From Lachnospiraceae bacterium (lineage in GTDB: Bacteria > Bacillota > Clostridia > Lachnospirales > Lachnospiraceae): a DNA stretch of 64,000 nt. Positions within the stretch are counted from its first letter, which is position 1. Each line of letters begins with the position of its first letter. Made by a program: the position numbers and the translations under genes. Below the pieces are notes generated by a model, which did not search any database, was not told the origin of the DNA, and saw only the letters and a program-made list of their open reading frames with translations. This document shows, piece after piece, positions 25,588 to 34,774 of this stretch. The DNA lies in NCBI GenBank assembly GCA_016291655.1, contig JAEEYF010000006.1, forward strand, positions 1-64,000, read 5' to 3'.

Positions 25588-27221
25588 AGTTTGAACCCTG
25601 TCTTTTTAATGATATCCGCAATCCTTCTTCCCATGGGGAATTCAAGAAGCTCTTCCTCGGAAACCGTTCTCGTAAAGATCATAAAACAGAAATAAACGAT
25701 CACTGCCACAAGGATCGAAAGGATCAACGCGATCGCCTCAATGTATTTAACCTGAAACACCTCCGTCATCCCTTCATATACAAGGAAGGCAGCCGAAGCC
25801 ATTATAGCCGAATAAAGTGTCGGCAGAATAAAGGTCTTTAAGTTTTCCTGCCTGTAATCCGTTTCTTTTCCGATCCTTATACGGTTTAAGATCCCTACGG
25901 TAAACGGAAAGATCATATAGCCCACTGCAAGCGTGTAAACCCCGAAGTCGGTAAAATACATTACGCCGAAATCAACGACAATGTATAAAAGAATACCTGC
26001 TACGGCATGAATGACAGGATATTTAAGCTTGCCCATGCCCTGCAGGATACTGTTCGTGGTTGTTGAATAAGCATAGAACACAACACTCATTCCGCCGATC
26101 TCCATGAGTCTTTTTGACATTTCGGATGAATCTCCCAAAATGACCTGCATGATCGGTCCTGCAAGCGCAATAAGCCCGAAGGCGCAAGGAATGGCGATCA
26201 TCATATTGAGTTTGACAGCCTGATGAAGCTTGGTCTTTATCTCGTTTTCATCATTTTTCGTAAACGCAGCGACAATATTGGGTATGATGGCTACTCCGAT
26301 GGCGGAAGCCATGGCAAGAGGCACGTTTACCAGCAGTCTGAACTTCCCGGAATATCTTCCGAAAAGGATGAGCCTTGTATTCTCGTCCACGCCCTTTACG
26401 GACATTATGTGATTCAAAAGAACCGAATCGATGTTTCCCGTAACCGAGTAAAGAAATTGATTTAAGATAATGGGAACAACGGTTACAACAAGCATTTTAA
26501 GAAGCATTGAATAGCTGTCGCATTCACCTGTGTTGTCTCTTGTAAGGCGCCGCATGAGCGTCGGTCTGTATATGCAATAGACAAAAGCGAGAAATATCAG
26601 AGCGATCACAGCTCCCGCCAGAGTTCCCAGTGTCGCACCCGCAGCACCGTAAGCAAAACTGTTGTCCTTGTCGGCAAAGATCTTAAGGAACACGGAAGCA
26701 AAAGCTATTCCGCAAGCCACATGAACGATCTGCTCCAATATCTGAGATATCGATGTGGGTAAAACCGTGTTTTTTCCTTGAAAGAATCCGCGCAAAACGC
26801 TCATGAGCGCAAATACAAAAACAGTCGGAGCAAGTGTTTTTAAAGGTAAAGCACTGTTGGGGGATTTGATAAGAAAGCTTGCGATATCGTCTCCGAAAAA
26901 CCATACAAGGCAAGCCATAGTAAGACCGATAAGACACGAAAAAACAAAGCTTACCTTGAGTATACGGAACGAATTGACATATTGCCTCCTGTTTTCCTTT
27001 GCAGAAACAAGCTTGGACACAGCCATGGGAATGCTGAAGGTTGAAAGCAGCAAAGCCATGCTGTAGATCTCATATGCATTGCAATAAGCCCCGTAGCCTT
27101 CATCGCCGAGCATTCTTGAAATAGGCACTCTGAAAGCAAGTCCGATAAGCCTTGAAAGTATCGATGCGGCAGCAAGTATACTGCCTTGAATATAAAATGA
27201 GTTTCTTTTTTTGTTAGCCAT
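25584..27221 (-). CDS. MOP-superfamily flippase (SpoVB/MurJ-like polysaccharide exporter)
   Basis: The 545-residue polytopic membrane protein has about 14 hydrophobic segments. Its N-terminal motif region (ISRMLGDEGYGAYCNAYEIY) is typical of the SpoVB/PST group that flips undecaprenyl-linked precursors. Which lipid intermediate it moves (lipid II or a surface polysaccharide unit) cannot be told. Position within a housekeeping operon favours a cell-wall role. It lies 6 nt after ybeY. Confidence 0.9.
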   Translation of the reverse strand: MANKKRNSFYIQGSILAAASILSRLIGLAFRVPISRMLGDEGYGAYCNAYEIYSMALLLSTFSIPMAVSKLVSAKENRRQYVNSFRILKVSFVFSCLIGLTMACLVWFFGDDIASFLIKSPNSALPLKTLAPTVFVFALMSVLRGFFQGKNTVLPTSISQILEQIVHVACGIAFASVFLKIFADKDNSFAYGAAGATLGTLAGAVIALIFLAFVYCIYRPTLMRRLTRDNTGECDSYSMLLKMLVVTVVPIILNQFLYSVTGNIDSVLLNHIMSVKGVDENTRLILFGRYSGKFRLLVNVPLAMASAIGVAIIPNIVAAFTKNDENEIKTKLHQAVKLNMMIAIPCAFGLIALAGPIMQVILGDSSEMSKRLMEIGGMSVVFYAYSTTTNSILQGMGKLKYPVIHAVAGILLYIVVDFGVMYFTDFGVYTLAVGYMIFPFTVGILNRIRIGKETDYRQENLKTFILPTLYSAIMASAAFLVYEGMTEVFQVKYIEAIALILSILVAVIVYFCFMIFTRTVSEEELLEFPMGRRIADIIKKTGFKL

Positions 27222-27227
27222 TAAAAA

Positions 27228-27731
27228 TTACCTTGTGACACCAATGGAATTCAAAATCTCTCTCTGCATTCTCTCCATCTCTTCTCTTTCTTCATCGTTT
27301 TCATGATCGAAGCCAAAAAGATGCAGCATGCTGTGAGCGACCAAAAACAACAATTCTCTCTTTCTTGAATGTCCGTATTCGGACGCTTGTTCCGCAACCT
27401 TGTCTATGCTGATAACAATATCACCAAGTATGAGTTCTCCCGAATCCGGATCGCAAAGATAGATCTCTTCCTCTTCGTCAAAATCACATTTTCCGGGTTC
27501 TTCCCATTCGATCATCGGGAACGAAAGAACATCAGTCGGTCTGTCTATGCCTCTGTTCTCTTTGTTCAAGGCATGGATGTTCTCATTATCCGTAATGAGA
27601 ACATTAACCTGTACCTCATATTCACACTTCAGGTAGTCAACACAGGCTTCAACTGTTCTTTCAATTTCCTTAATTACATCAAAGTCCAGGACATCCTTCA
27701 GATCCTTTTCGCTTTCAAAGTTAACGTTCAT
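27228..27731 (-). CDS. ybeY: rRNA maturation endoribonuclease YbeY
   Basis: YbeY is a metal-dependent RNase involved in 16S rRNA 3' processing and ribosome quality control. The zinc triad H-x3-H-x5-H is intact in HSMLHLFGFDH, and NRGIDRPTDVLSFPM is the other family hallmark. The length (167) is normal. It overlaps the HD-protein stop by 4 bp. phoH, a PgpH-type gene and ybeY in this order is a conserved Firmicutes arrangement. Confidence 0.96.
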   Translation of the reverse strand: MNVNFESEKDLKDVLDFDVIKEIERTVEACVDYLKCEYEVQVNVLITDNENIHALNKENRGIDRPTDVLSFPMIEWEEPGKCDFDEEEEIYLCDPDSGELILGDIVISIDKVAEQASEYGHSRKRELLFLVAHSMLHLFGFDHENDEEREEMERMQREILNSIGVTR

Positions 27732-28966
27732 TTCGAATTTTTCTCCATAGTATTAAGAAAATCGAGCATAAAATTCTTTATCTCGCCGCAATCCTTGACG
27801 GAAACTCCCGAATTGTTCGCTCTTCCGTTTAGCATATACTTGGTCATCGCACCGTCGGCGATCTTTTTGTTCGATGTGTTCGGTGCCATTTTTTTAAGAT
27901 AAAGATAGGTGGTTATCACCGTTTCGCTGATGGCAACCACAAAAGCCTCCTTTGAGGTAAAAGGAAGCTCCTCTTTACTGTTCACTTCATTCACGGCGTT
28001 GATGACAGTTTCGGGGAAAGCGGCCGCTTTTAAGATCGTCAAAGTGTTCTCCTGCCCGTCTTTGTCCTCTGTTTTACCTATCTCATGATAAAGCCCGACA
28101 GCCATGGCAAATTTAGAATTGTATTTCAGTTTTACGCAGCACCTGTATGCAATGGTGGCAACTCTGAGGGAATGAATATATACGCCTTTTTTAACTTCCT
28201 TCAAACGGTCAAGGAGTTCGGAATGCTCCGAAGCATATATGCTGTAATCGATCTCGTCCTTAGTCACCAGATCCCTAAGCTTTTCTCTGTTCTCCTCATT
28301 CTGAGATACCACGGAATTATTGAGGTCGTATTCGTTTACATTTTTACTGTTAAGCTCGGAAGCAAAGGTTTCAAGATAATTCGAACTCTGTTCTGCCAGT
28401 TCCAGATCGCTGATCTCATCGGAAGCGTTGTTTACGATCTTTTCAAAGTTGAGTTTGACAGAGCTCCTAAATTTACGCACCGCAATGTTTCCGATAACGC
28501 ACAGAGCCGTGCATACCGTAAACACTGATACCCTTTCAACAAAAACCGCATCCGTATCAATAAAATGATACAACTGAAGTATATAAAAATAGGCAAGAAA
28601 CAACCCAAGCGAGCAGTCCAAAAGTGCAGAAATGCAAAGAGGTCCCAGGAACCAAAGGGGTATCTTTATATCCTCGGCAAAGATCAAAAAAACAAAGGAA
28701 ACGGCAAAAGAGCTTATAAAGATCAAAAATTCCCCGATCCGCATACCTTTTTTTCTGAAGCCGAAAAGCATATAAACGATCAGCAGGATCCCCATGCCGA
28801 GAGATGCAAGGAAATGAACGGTGATCTCGCCTTTTTTAAGGCTGTCGAAATTGGCCGAAACGATCACCGCAAGGCACAAGATGATCACTGCCGCATAGAT
28901 CGCTGTTTGTTTAATGGTATTTTTATCTGATCTTCTTTTTTGTACCTGAGTTTCTGTCTGTTCCAC
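27728..28966 (-). CDS. PgpH-like membrane protein with a degenerate HD domain
   Basis: By position (phoH, this gene, ybeY) it corresponds to PgpH/YqfF, the c-di-AMP phosphodiesterase. It is only about 412 residues against about 700, lacking the large extracellular domain but keeping a block of membrane helices. The HD domain is eroded. The first His remains (YIHSLRVATIAY), but the HD pair is HE (LYHEIGK), the HHGT motif is absent (INAVNEVNSKEE), and the late Asp is replaced in AISETVI. It may be catalytically dead or act as a sensor. The GTG at 28966 has an AGGA site 9 nt upstream; an ATG at 29011 inside phoH lacks one. Confidence 0.85.
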   Translation of the reverse strand: MEQTETQVQKRRSDKNTIKQTAIYAAVIILCLAVIVSANFDSLKKGEITVHFLASLGMGILLIVYMLFGFRKKGMRIGEFLIFISSFAVSFVFLIFAEDIKIPLWFLGPLCISALLDCSLGLFLAYFYILQLYHFIDTDAVFVERVSVFTVCTALCVIGNIAVRKFRSSVKLNFEKIVNNASDEISDLELAEQSSNYLETFASELNSKNVNEYDLNNSVVSQNEENREKLRDLVTKDEIDYSIYASEHSELLDRLKEVKKGVYIHSLRVATIAYRCCVKLKYNSKFAMAVGLYHEIGKTEDKDGQENTLTILKAAAFPETVINAVNEVNSKEELPFTSKEAFVVAISETVITTYLYLKKMAPNTSNKKIADGAMTKYMLNGRANNSGVSVKDCGEIKNFMLDFLNTMEKNSK

Positions 28967-29939
28967 TCTTGGAATTCCTCTTTTCGTTCTTCTCGTATTC
29001 TTCGTAAGCATTAACTATGCGTTGCACAAGAGGATGTCTCACAACGTCAAGAGAAGTAAGCTTTGCAAAGCCTATCTCATCAACCTTCTTCAGCACCTTA
29101 AGCGCAACATCCAGTCCGCTTTCCGTTCCGGAGGGAAGATCTTTTTGAGTAGCATCTCCGGTGATGATGGCCTTGGAACCGAAGCCTATTCGGGTAAGAA
29201 ACATTTTCATCTGAGCAGGTGTTGTATTCTGAGCTTCATCAAGAATAATAAAGGCATTGTCCAAAGTACGTCCACGCATATAAGCAAGGGGCGCAACCTC
29301 GATCAGGCCTTTTTCCATATTCTTCTGAAAGCTTTCGGCTCCCATTATCTGATACAGTGCATCATATAAAGGACGCAGATAAGGATCGACCTTACTCTGA
29401 AGATCTCCGGGCAAAAAGCCGAGCTTTTCTCCCGCCTCGATAGCGGGTCTGGTAAGGATGATCCTTGACACTTCATCGTTTTTAAAAGCCTTAATGGCCA
29501 TAGCCATGGCAAGATAAGTCTTACCGGTTCCGGCAGGACCCACGCCGAATACGATCATCTTGTTTCTGATAAGATCCACATATTCTTTTTGACCGAGGGT
29601 CTTGGGTTTAATGGGCTTTCCCATGGTCGTGAAGCATATGACATCCTTGTCCACGTCTGCCGCAGAGGACAGCTTGTTATCCATGGTGAGGGCTATGGAA
29701 TAGTTTATGGATTGCTCCGTGATCTCATTACCCTTCTTTAAAGAATCAGCCACGGACAACAATAATTCTTTGACCGAGGCTGTATTGTTTTTTTCTCCGA
29801 TGATCTTGAGTTCACCGTCCCTTGAAATAAGCGAAACGTTAAACGCTTTTTCGATTTTTTTGGCAAACCCGTCAAGTTCTCCGAAGATCTCTTTAGTTGT
29901 ATTCGAGTCCAATTGTAATATTTCTGTAACTGCTTCCAT
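28923..29939 (-). CDS. phoH: PhoH-family ATPase
   Basis: The 338-residue protein has an N-terminal KH-like part and a P-loop domain with GPAGTGKTYLAMAMAIKAF, and Walker B in AFIILDEAQNTTPAQMKMF. PhoH proteins are predicted RNA-associated ATPases or helicase-like. The conserved link with ybeY supports a role in RNA or ribosome maintenance. The start (ATG 29939) lies 10 nt after the GGDEF gene and the end overlaps the HD-protein frame. Confidence 0.93.
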   Translation of the reverse strand: MEAVTEILQLDSNTTKEIFGELDGFAKKIEKAFNVSLISRDGELKIIGEKNNTASVKELLLSVADSLKKGNEITEQSINYSIALTMDNKLSSAADVDKDVICFTTMGKPIKPKTLGQKEYVDLIRNKMIVFGVGPAGTGKTYLAMAMAIKAFKNDEVSRIILTRPAIEAGEKLGFLPGDLQSKVDPYLRPLYDALYQIMGAESFQKNMEKGLIEVAPLAYMRGRTLDNAFIILDEAQNTTPAQMKMFLTRIGFGSKAIITGDATQKDLPSGTESGLDVALKVLKKVDEIGFAKLTSLDVVRHPLVQRIVNAYEEYEKNEKRNSKSGTDRNSGTKKKIR

Positions 29940-29949
29940 TGATCGGTTG

Positions 29950-31116
29950 TTATTCCTTTACGCTTGCTTTATCAAGTTCTATATGATGTCTGGTCTTTTC
30001 ATCATAAAGCATTTCATCCGCTCTCGCGGTAAGGCTTTCAAGGGTATCTTCGCCGTATCTGTACGACGCATAGCCGATGGATACCGAAAGCTTATATTTC
30101 TTACTCGATCTGTCATTACGCTCTTTGATCGCTTTAAGAATGTCGGTTTTAAGATTGGTGATCTCCTCTTCGAAACGGGATTTGATAACAAATACAAATT
30201 CATCTCCGCCGTATCTTGCAAGGAACATTCCCTGACTTCCGCTGCATATTCTCTTAAGAAGTTCAGCAACCTCAATAAGCGCATTATCGCCTTCACTGTG
30301 TCCGTATTCGTCATTGATATGCTTGAAATAGTCAAGATCGATCATAAAAAGGTAAAGCTTTAACGGTCCCTGAGGCTCGTTAAGACAGTTCTGGATGAAC
30401 TGCAGATACTGCCTCTTATTGTTGAGACCGGTAAGACCGTCCGTGGAAATATGACCTATCTGCACATCAAAGCAAACAGCCGCAAGGATCAGTGAAAATG
30501 CGGGGATCGTAGTGCTCGAGCCGGTAAAGAAAATGTTCCAGACAAGTGAAGCCACAGGCAGAGCAATAAACATGACTATGGTTTCAACGCTTAATACCGT
30601 TTTGGTCTCAGGGTCATAGACAAAAGCGATTAGCAGCTGTATTGCAGACATCACTATGTAAAAGCAGGGGATCAAAAAGGTTAAGAATCCAAGATATCCC
30701 GCGATCGCCAGATTGGTATCTTTGCTGATCAGATAGATGATGCCGCTCCAGGGTGAAAACATGGTCAATATGATCAAAATAAACATGGGTATCCTGTAAC
30801 CCCAGCAATTGTCAACAGTAACCAGCTTCTTGGTTCTTGTAAATGTGTTGGTGTAGATGAACCAGCTGTAACATGTGCAGACCATTAAGATGAGGAACAA
30901 TGCATTAAATACAGTATTAAGTATGAACGAAACAGTGCCTGCTCGGCCTTCAACGATAGCTATGCCGATGTCCGCAAGGCAGGTGCCTACCAAAAAATAA
31001 ACAAGAAAAAGAAAAGGCCTTTGTGATCGCTTTTCCTCTTTCTCCTTAAGTAAACGCCTTAATATCCATTGCATCAGAATAATGCACATTAAATCTACTT
31101 CAATTCTAAACCCCAT
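29950..31116 (-). CDS. Membrane GGDEF diguanylate cyclase
   Basis: The 388-residue protein has about five or six membrane helices (residues about 36-216) and a C-terminal GGDEF domain. The motif GGDEF (303-307) is intact, preceded by TDGLTGLNNKRQ and MIDLDYFKHINDEYGH. It should make c-di-GMP from two GTP. The inhibitory I-site RxxD is missing (Ser and Met at the expected places), so simple product inhibition is unlikely. The membrane part resembles an input module with unknown ligand. It leads the operon phoH to miaB. The ribosome site is GAGGAGA. Likely effectors here are the PilZ protein (46888-47643) and PilB. Confidence 0.93.
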   Translation of the reverse strand: MGFRIEVDLMCIILMQWILRRLLKEKEEKRSQRPFLFLVYFLVGTCLADIGIAIVEGRAGTVSFILNTVFNALFLILMVCTCYSWFIYTNTFTRTKKLVTVDNCWGYRIPMFILIILTMFSPWSGIIYLISKDTNLAIAGYLGFLTFLIPCFYIVMSAIQLLIAFVYDPETKTVLSVETIVMFIALPVASLVWNIFFTGSSTTIPAFSLILAAVCFDVQIGHISTDGLTGLNNKRQYLQFIQNCLNEPQGPLKLYLFMIDLDYFKHINDEYGHSEGDNALIEVAELLKRICSGSQGMFLARYGGDEFVFVIKSRFEEEITNLKTDILKAIKERNDRSSKKYKLSVSIGYASYRYGEDTLESLTARADEMLYDEKTRHHIELDKASVKE

Positions 31117-31179
31117 TTATGTCTCCTCTTTTTGCAACAACCTCTGAATTCGTAACAAGGTCCGGTCGGACCTTTTCAA
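31117..31179 (-). CDS. Possible 20-codon leader peptide coupled to the GGDEF gene
   Basis: A strong GGAGGAGG site is followed by TTG at 31179 and a 20-codon frame (TTG AAA AGG TCC ...). Its TAA touches the ATG of the GGDEF gene (TAAATG). The peptide would be basic and Leu-rich (MKRSDRTLLRIQRLLQKEET). The frame overlaps the palindrome at 31159-31172. It may be a regulatory upstream ORF, or the extra ribosome site could be chance. Confidence 0.35.
   Translation of the reverse strand: MKRSDRTLLRIQRLLQKEET
31159..31172. promoter_or_regulatory. GC-rich inverted repeat upstream of the GGDEF gene
   Basis: GGTCCG and CGGACC arms are separated by GT. Copies of the phrase TTCGTAACAA/TTCGCAACAA lie on either side (plus strand, about 31148-31158 and 31192-31202). 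It may be an operator or an RNA hairpin in the leader. Confidence 0.35.
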
Positions 31180-31298
31180 ATCCTCCTCCAAATTCGCAAC
31201 AAAAAAACGACTTTTGTCTTCTTTTATTCGAATAGACAAAATAAAGCATTTTCAAAACACAGCCGGATTTCGAAAATACATTTACAAATTATAAGTCG

Positions 31299-31307
31299 AT
31301 TATATCA
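31299..31307 (-). promoter_or_regulatory. Extended -10 promoter of the GGDEF-phoH-ybeY-pro-miaB operon
   Basis: TGATATAAT gives an extended -10 with perfect TATAAT (31304-31299), about 180 bp before the GGDEF start codon. A second TATAAT (31293-31288) lies just downstream. No good -35 is seen. Confidence 0.5.
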
Positions 31308-31348
31308 CAACAAAAAACTATATAAAAGTAAAAATTTGAACTAAGCAC

Positions 31349-31378
31349 AAAAAAATCCCATAAAATAAATTATGGGAT
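31349..31378 (-). terminator. Terminator after rpsU
   Basis: ATCCCATAA and TTATGGGAT pair around a short AT loop and are followed by TTTTTT on the minus strand. Confidence 0.9.
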
Positions 31379-31397
31379 TAATTAGTAGCATTATATA

Positions 31398-31574
31398 CTA
31401 TTTAAACTTGCGCTTACGAGCAGCTTCAGACTTCTTCTTACGTCTTACGCTGGGCTTCTCGTAATGTTCACGCTTACGAATCTCCTGCTGAATGCCGGCC
31501 TTTGCGCAATTTCTCTTGAATCTGCGAAGAGCGCTGTCGAGTGATTCATTTTCTTTTACGATTACATTTGACAT
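31398..31574 (-). CDS. rpsU: Small ribosomal subunit protein bS21
   Basis: The 58-residue basic protein ([20 protein letters not shown] at the start, a Lys/Arg-rich end) is the full S21 length. The start at 31574 follows GGAGGGAGG. A longer frame to 31652 would only add untranslated leader. S21 helps 30S subunits pair with mRNA. It forms its own unit, with a strong extended -10 promoter and a terminator. Confidence 0.97.
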   Translation of the reverse strand: MSNVIVKENESLDSALRRFKRNCAKAGIQQEIRKREHYEKPSVRRKKKSEAARKRKFK

Positions 31575-31651
31575 CTTGTTATCCCTCCCTCCGGTTGGAT
31601 AGTCTTCTGTGCCTATACAACTGATTGGGTATTTATAAAAGCACTTGAACA

Positions 31652-31679
31652 ATTATAGCATAAAATTTCAATCCGTCAA
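31652..31679 (-). promoter_or_regulatory. Promoter of rpsU
   Basis: TTGACG (31679-31674) and TATAAT (31657-31652) are 16 bp apart, with an additional TGC in front of the -10 (extended -10). This matches high expression of a ribosomal protein. Confidence 0.85.
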
Positions 31680-31744
31680 TGATAAAATTAAATATTTTCA
31701 AGAAATGCGGTCAAAATCTGCCATGTCCGTTCAAAACCAACTCT

Positions 31745-34039
31745 TTATTTAAAGGATCTGTAGTAATTTATGAGGCAACCCTTGGAAATTATATCCCTTT
31801 CATCATCCGTGAGTTCGCCGATCTTAAGTGTAAATTCCTTCATATCCTTATTGACAATAAATGCCTGTACCTCGGATCTCCTGTTCAGGATCGCATCTTT
31901 TATGTCTTTTACAAAGATAAAATCGCCGATCTCAAAAGGAACCTCTTCCTCAAAGATGAAAGGTATCATGCCCCAGTTGATAAGGTTGGAACGATATCTC
32001 TTTGTGGCATATTCCCTTGCGATGTTTGCAAGTCCTCCAAGCACCTTCTGACATGAAGCAGCCTGTTCTCTCGCGCTTCCGTCTCCGGGTTTAACGGCAT
32101 ATACAACGCTTCCGATCTCAACCTTCAAAGGATCGACGCCGAAACGTGCCTTTAATGCCTCCATAACGGGCTTGGTCTCCGCAACCGCATTATATATGTC
32201 TTCTGCGGAGGAAGCTTCCCATCTTGCATTCTCAGCCTTTCTGATCTCCTTTGCACGTCCCACATACAAGGGATCCTTTCTTGAAAGGGTAAACTCCGCA
32301 AGGCCGAGAGGATTCGATCTGTATGAGGATGTTTCTCCCGAAGGGATGAGCTCGTCGGTTGTGGTAACGGGATCTTTGATGAGGGAAGCCACACGAAGGA
32401 CCATATTGTCCTCAAGGCTGCACATCTTTGGCCAGTCAACGATACCCGGACCAAACTTGACCTCAGCCGTTGGATCCGCTTTGCCCCATCCGTTATATAC
32501 ACGATTCTCATATATAGCCGAATCAAAATGATAAACAGGCTTGGAGAATTCCCCTTCGAAGGTCTCCGCACTTGTAAGATAACCCTTGTTTGCAGCTGTT
32601 GCCGCGATGGATCTTGCATCCATGAGAGCAACGGACGCGATCTGACCGTTTGTAACCTTGCTGCCCTCTCTGTTGGGGAAGTTTCTGGTTGAATGACGGA
32701 TCGAGAAACCGTTGTTTGCAGGAACATCTCCCGCTCCGAAGCAAGGTCCGCAGAAAGCGGTACGGATCGTAGCACCCGTTTCCATCATTCTTGCGATTGT
32801 ACCGTTCTTCACAAGCTCCATCATTATGGGCTGTGATGCGGGATATACACTTAAGGAGAATTCATCGTTTCCTATGTATTTACCGGCCAGGATGTCCGCA
32901 GCCGCGCATATGTTTTCGAAGCCGCCGCCCGCACAACCGGCGATAACTCCCTGATTCACATAGATCCTTCCGTTTCTGATCTTGTCGGTCAGAGTAAACT
33001 TGATCTTATTGTTGTCAAGAGAAACCGCAGCTCTCTTCTCTACTTCTCTTAAAATGTCTCCGGGATTCTCGTTTACCTCGTCGATCGTATAGGTGTTGCT
33101 TGGATGGAAAGGCATAGCTATCATGGGCTTGATCTCGGAAAGATCCACATCGATGAGCCCGTCATAGTATACAACCTCAGGAAGCTTGAGTTCCCTGAAG
33201 CTGTCGGGACGTTTATGAAGTGCATAGAAATCCTTGACCTTACCGTCGGTGATCCATACGGAAGAAAGACAGGTGGTCTCGGTGGTCATTACATCTACAC
33301 CGATCCTCTCGTCCACGCTTAAGGAATTCACTCCCTCACCGAAGAACTCCATAACCTTATTGTTTACATATCCGTTTGCAAAAACCTTACCGATGATCGC
33401 AAGTGCCACGTCCTGAGGGCCTACACCCTTTCTGAGTTTACCGGTCATATGCACGCCCACCACCTTGGGAAGATTGACATCGTAGGTTTTGTTAAGCAGC
33501 TGTTTAACAAGCTCAGGACCGCCTTCACCGATGGCCATTGTACCGAGCGCACCGTACCTGGTGTGTGAATCGGAACCCAGGATCATTTTTCCGCTCTCGG
33601 CAAGCATTTCTCTCGCAAATTGATGAATAACAGCCTGATGAGGGGGAACATAGATACCGCCGTACTTCTTTGCGCAGGAAAGACCGAACATGTGATCGTC
33701 TTCGTTAATGGTTCCTCCAACGGCACAAAGGGAATTGTGGCAGTTGGTAAGCACGTAGGGAACCGGGAATTTTTCAAGACCGCTGGCACGTGCTGTCTGA
33801 ATGATACCGACAAAGGTAATATCATGGGAAGTGAGCTTGTCAAACTTGAGTTTAAGCTTTTCCATGGAACCCGATGTATTATGAGCCTTCAGGATATTGT
33901 AGCTCAGAGAATTCTCTCTTGCCTTTTCCTTGTCGGGAAGTTCTTTCGAAAATTTGGTATAAAGCTTTCCGATATCTTCCTCGGCAACCACATCATTACC
34001 GTTAAAAACATATGCACCTGATTTAAAAAGATTGATCAC
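31745..34039 (-). CDS. Aconitase-superfamily hydratase (YbhJ-like)
   Basis: The 764-residue protein has the aconitase fold with GSDSHTRYG (155-163). Three Cys likely bind a [4Fe-4S] cluster: Cys369 in AGCAGGGF and Cys430/Cys433 in CGPC. The spacing (61 and 3) is close to that of aconitase. The C-terminal swivel domain is present. It differs from citrate-cycle aconitases and resembles the uncharacterised YbhJ group, often annotated simply as hydratase. The substrate is unknown. The start is GTG (34039) five bases after AGGAGG. It is a single-gene unit. Confidence 0.88.
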   Translation of the reverse strand: MINLFKSGAYVFNGNDVVAEEDIGKLYTKFSKELPDKEKARENSLSYNILKAHNTSGSMEKLKLKFDKLTSHDITFVGIIQTARASGLEKFPVPYVLTNCHNSLCAVGGTINEDDHMFGLSCAKKYGGIYVPPHQAVIHQFAREMLAESGKMILGSDSHTRYGALGTMAIGEGGPELVKQLLNKTYDVNLPKVVGVHMTGKLRKGVGPQDVALAIIGKVFANGYVNNKVMEFFGEGVNSLSVDERIGVDVMTTETTCLSSVWITDGKVKDFYALHKRPDSFRELKLPEVVYYDGLIDVDLSEIKPMIAMPFHPSNTYTIDEVNENPGDILREVEKRAAVSLDNNKIKFTLTDKIRNGRIYVNQGVIAGCAGGGFENICAAADILAGKYIGNDEFSLSVYPASQPIMMELVKNGTIARMMETGATIRTAFCGPCFGAGDVPANNGFSIRHSTRNFPNREGSKVTNGQIASVALMDARSIAATAANKGYLTSAETFEGEFSKPVYHFDSAIYENRVYNGWGKADPTAEVKFGPGIVDWPKMCSLEDNMVLRVASLIKDPVTTTDELIPSGETSSYRSNPLGLAEFTLSRKDPLYVGRAKEIRKAENARWEASSAEDIYNAVAETKPVMEALKARFGVDPLKVEIGSVVYAVKPGDGSAREQAASCQKVLGGLANIAREYATKRYRSNLINWGMIPFIFEEEVPFEIGDFIFVKDIKDAILNRRSEVQAFIVNKDMKEFTLKIGELTDDERDIISKGCLINYYRSFK

Positions 34040-34077
34040 ATTAGCCTCCTATTTTGCTCTTAGATATTAACCAAGAT

Positions 34078-34106
34078 ATAATAATAAATTTCCCTCGGAA
34101 AATCAA
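34078..34106 (-). promoter_or_regulatory. Promoter of the hydratase gene
   Basis: TTGATT (34106-34101) and TATTAT (34083-34078) are 17 bp apart, about 40 bp upstream of the GTG. Confidence 0.6.
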
Positions 34107-34178
34107 CAACTATTTTACCGCAGTAACGTAACAAAAACGGATTTAAAGGGTACTGTTCACGCCATGGTCAAACCGCGC

Positions 34179-34205
34179 AAAAAAAAAAGCGGCCAACCGA
34201 CCGCT
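34179..34205 (-). terminator. Terminator after the cheX-like gene
   Basis: AGCGG and CCGCT pair around an 8-nt loop, followed by ten T on the minus strand. Confidence 0.8.
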
Positions 34206-34218
34206 CTGAGTTTACAAG

Positions 34219-34686
34219 TTAATTCTTAAACATGAAGCAAAGTGTGACTTCATAGTTCTCATAGATCAAAGGAACCTTGAACATTGTACTGTCCGGAGAC
34301 TCAATGGTTGTAGTTCCCGTAATGATCGTGGGAGGTGTAATGTCTATCATAACATTGTTGTTAGACAGGATCGTTGCCGCGTTACCCATAACCATGTTGC
34401 CCAATTCAGATATGGCGCTTCTTGCCATATCGTCAAATTCCGATACAGGCATCCCCATCATCATCCTTGAAGCTATCTTTTTTGCAATCTCAATGTCCAT
34501 TACGAAGCAAGCTTGTCCGCACAATTCTCCGGTAATGCCCAACATGATAAGCATAGGATTGCCATCAAGTTTGAAATCAGTTTTTTCAATCTTTCCGAAT
34601 TTAATATCAACCATACATACCTGCTGCATAACTTGTTTTGCAGAGATAAGAAAAGGGTTGATCTGTTCCGCTCTGATTGCTGCCAT
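34219..34686 (-). CDS. cheX: CheX-like chemotaxis phosphatase
   Basis: The 155-residue single-domain protein of the CheC/CheX/FliY fold contains the phosphatase motif E-x2-N in SAISELGNMVMGNAATILS, the pattern of CheX. Such proteins dephosphorylate CheY-P. The ATG at 34686 is preceded by GGAGG; the ATG at 34698 belongs to that same ribosome site. It lies outside the fla/che operon with its own promoter and terminator. Together with CheC and FliY it would give this cell three CheC-family phosphatases. Confidence 0.85.
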   Translation of the reverse strand: MAAIRAEQINPFLISAKQVMQQVCMVDIKFGKIEKTDFKLDGNPMLIMLGITGELCGQACFVMDIEIAKKIASRMMMGMPVSEFDDMARSAISELGNMVMGNAATILSNNNVMIDITPPTIITGTTTIESPDSTMFKVPLIYENYEVTLCFMFKN

Positions 34687-34730
34687 AATATCCTCCAAAA
34701 ACTTGCTGTCGCTATCAGTCTATCAAGAAT

Positions 34731-34759
34731 AACATATCAAATCTACTTAAAAAAATCAA
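34731..34759 (-). promoter_or_regulatory. Possible promoter of the cheX-like gene
   Basis: TTGATT (34759-34754) and TATGTT (34736-34731) are 17 bp apart. The -10 is a weak match (4 of 6). Confidence 0.4.
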
Positions 34760-34774
34760 TTTATTTAGTATAAA

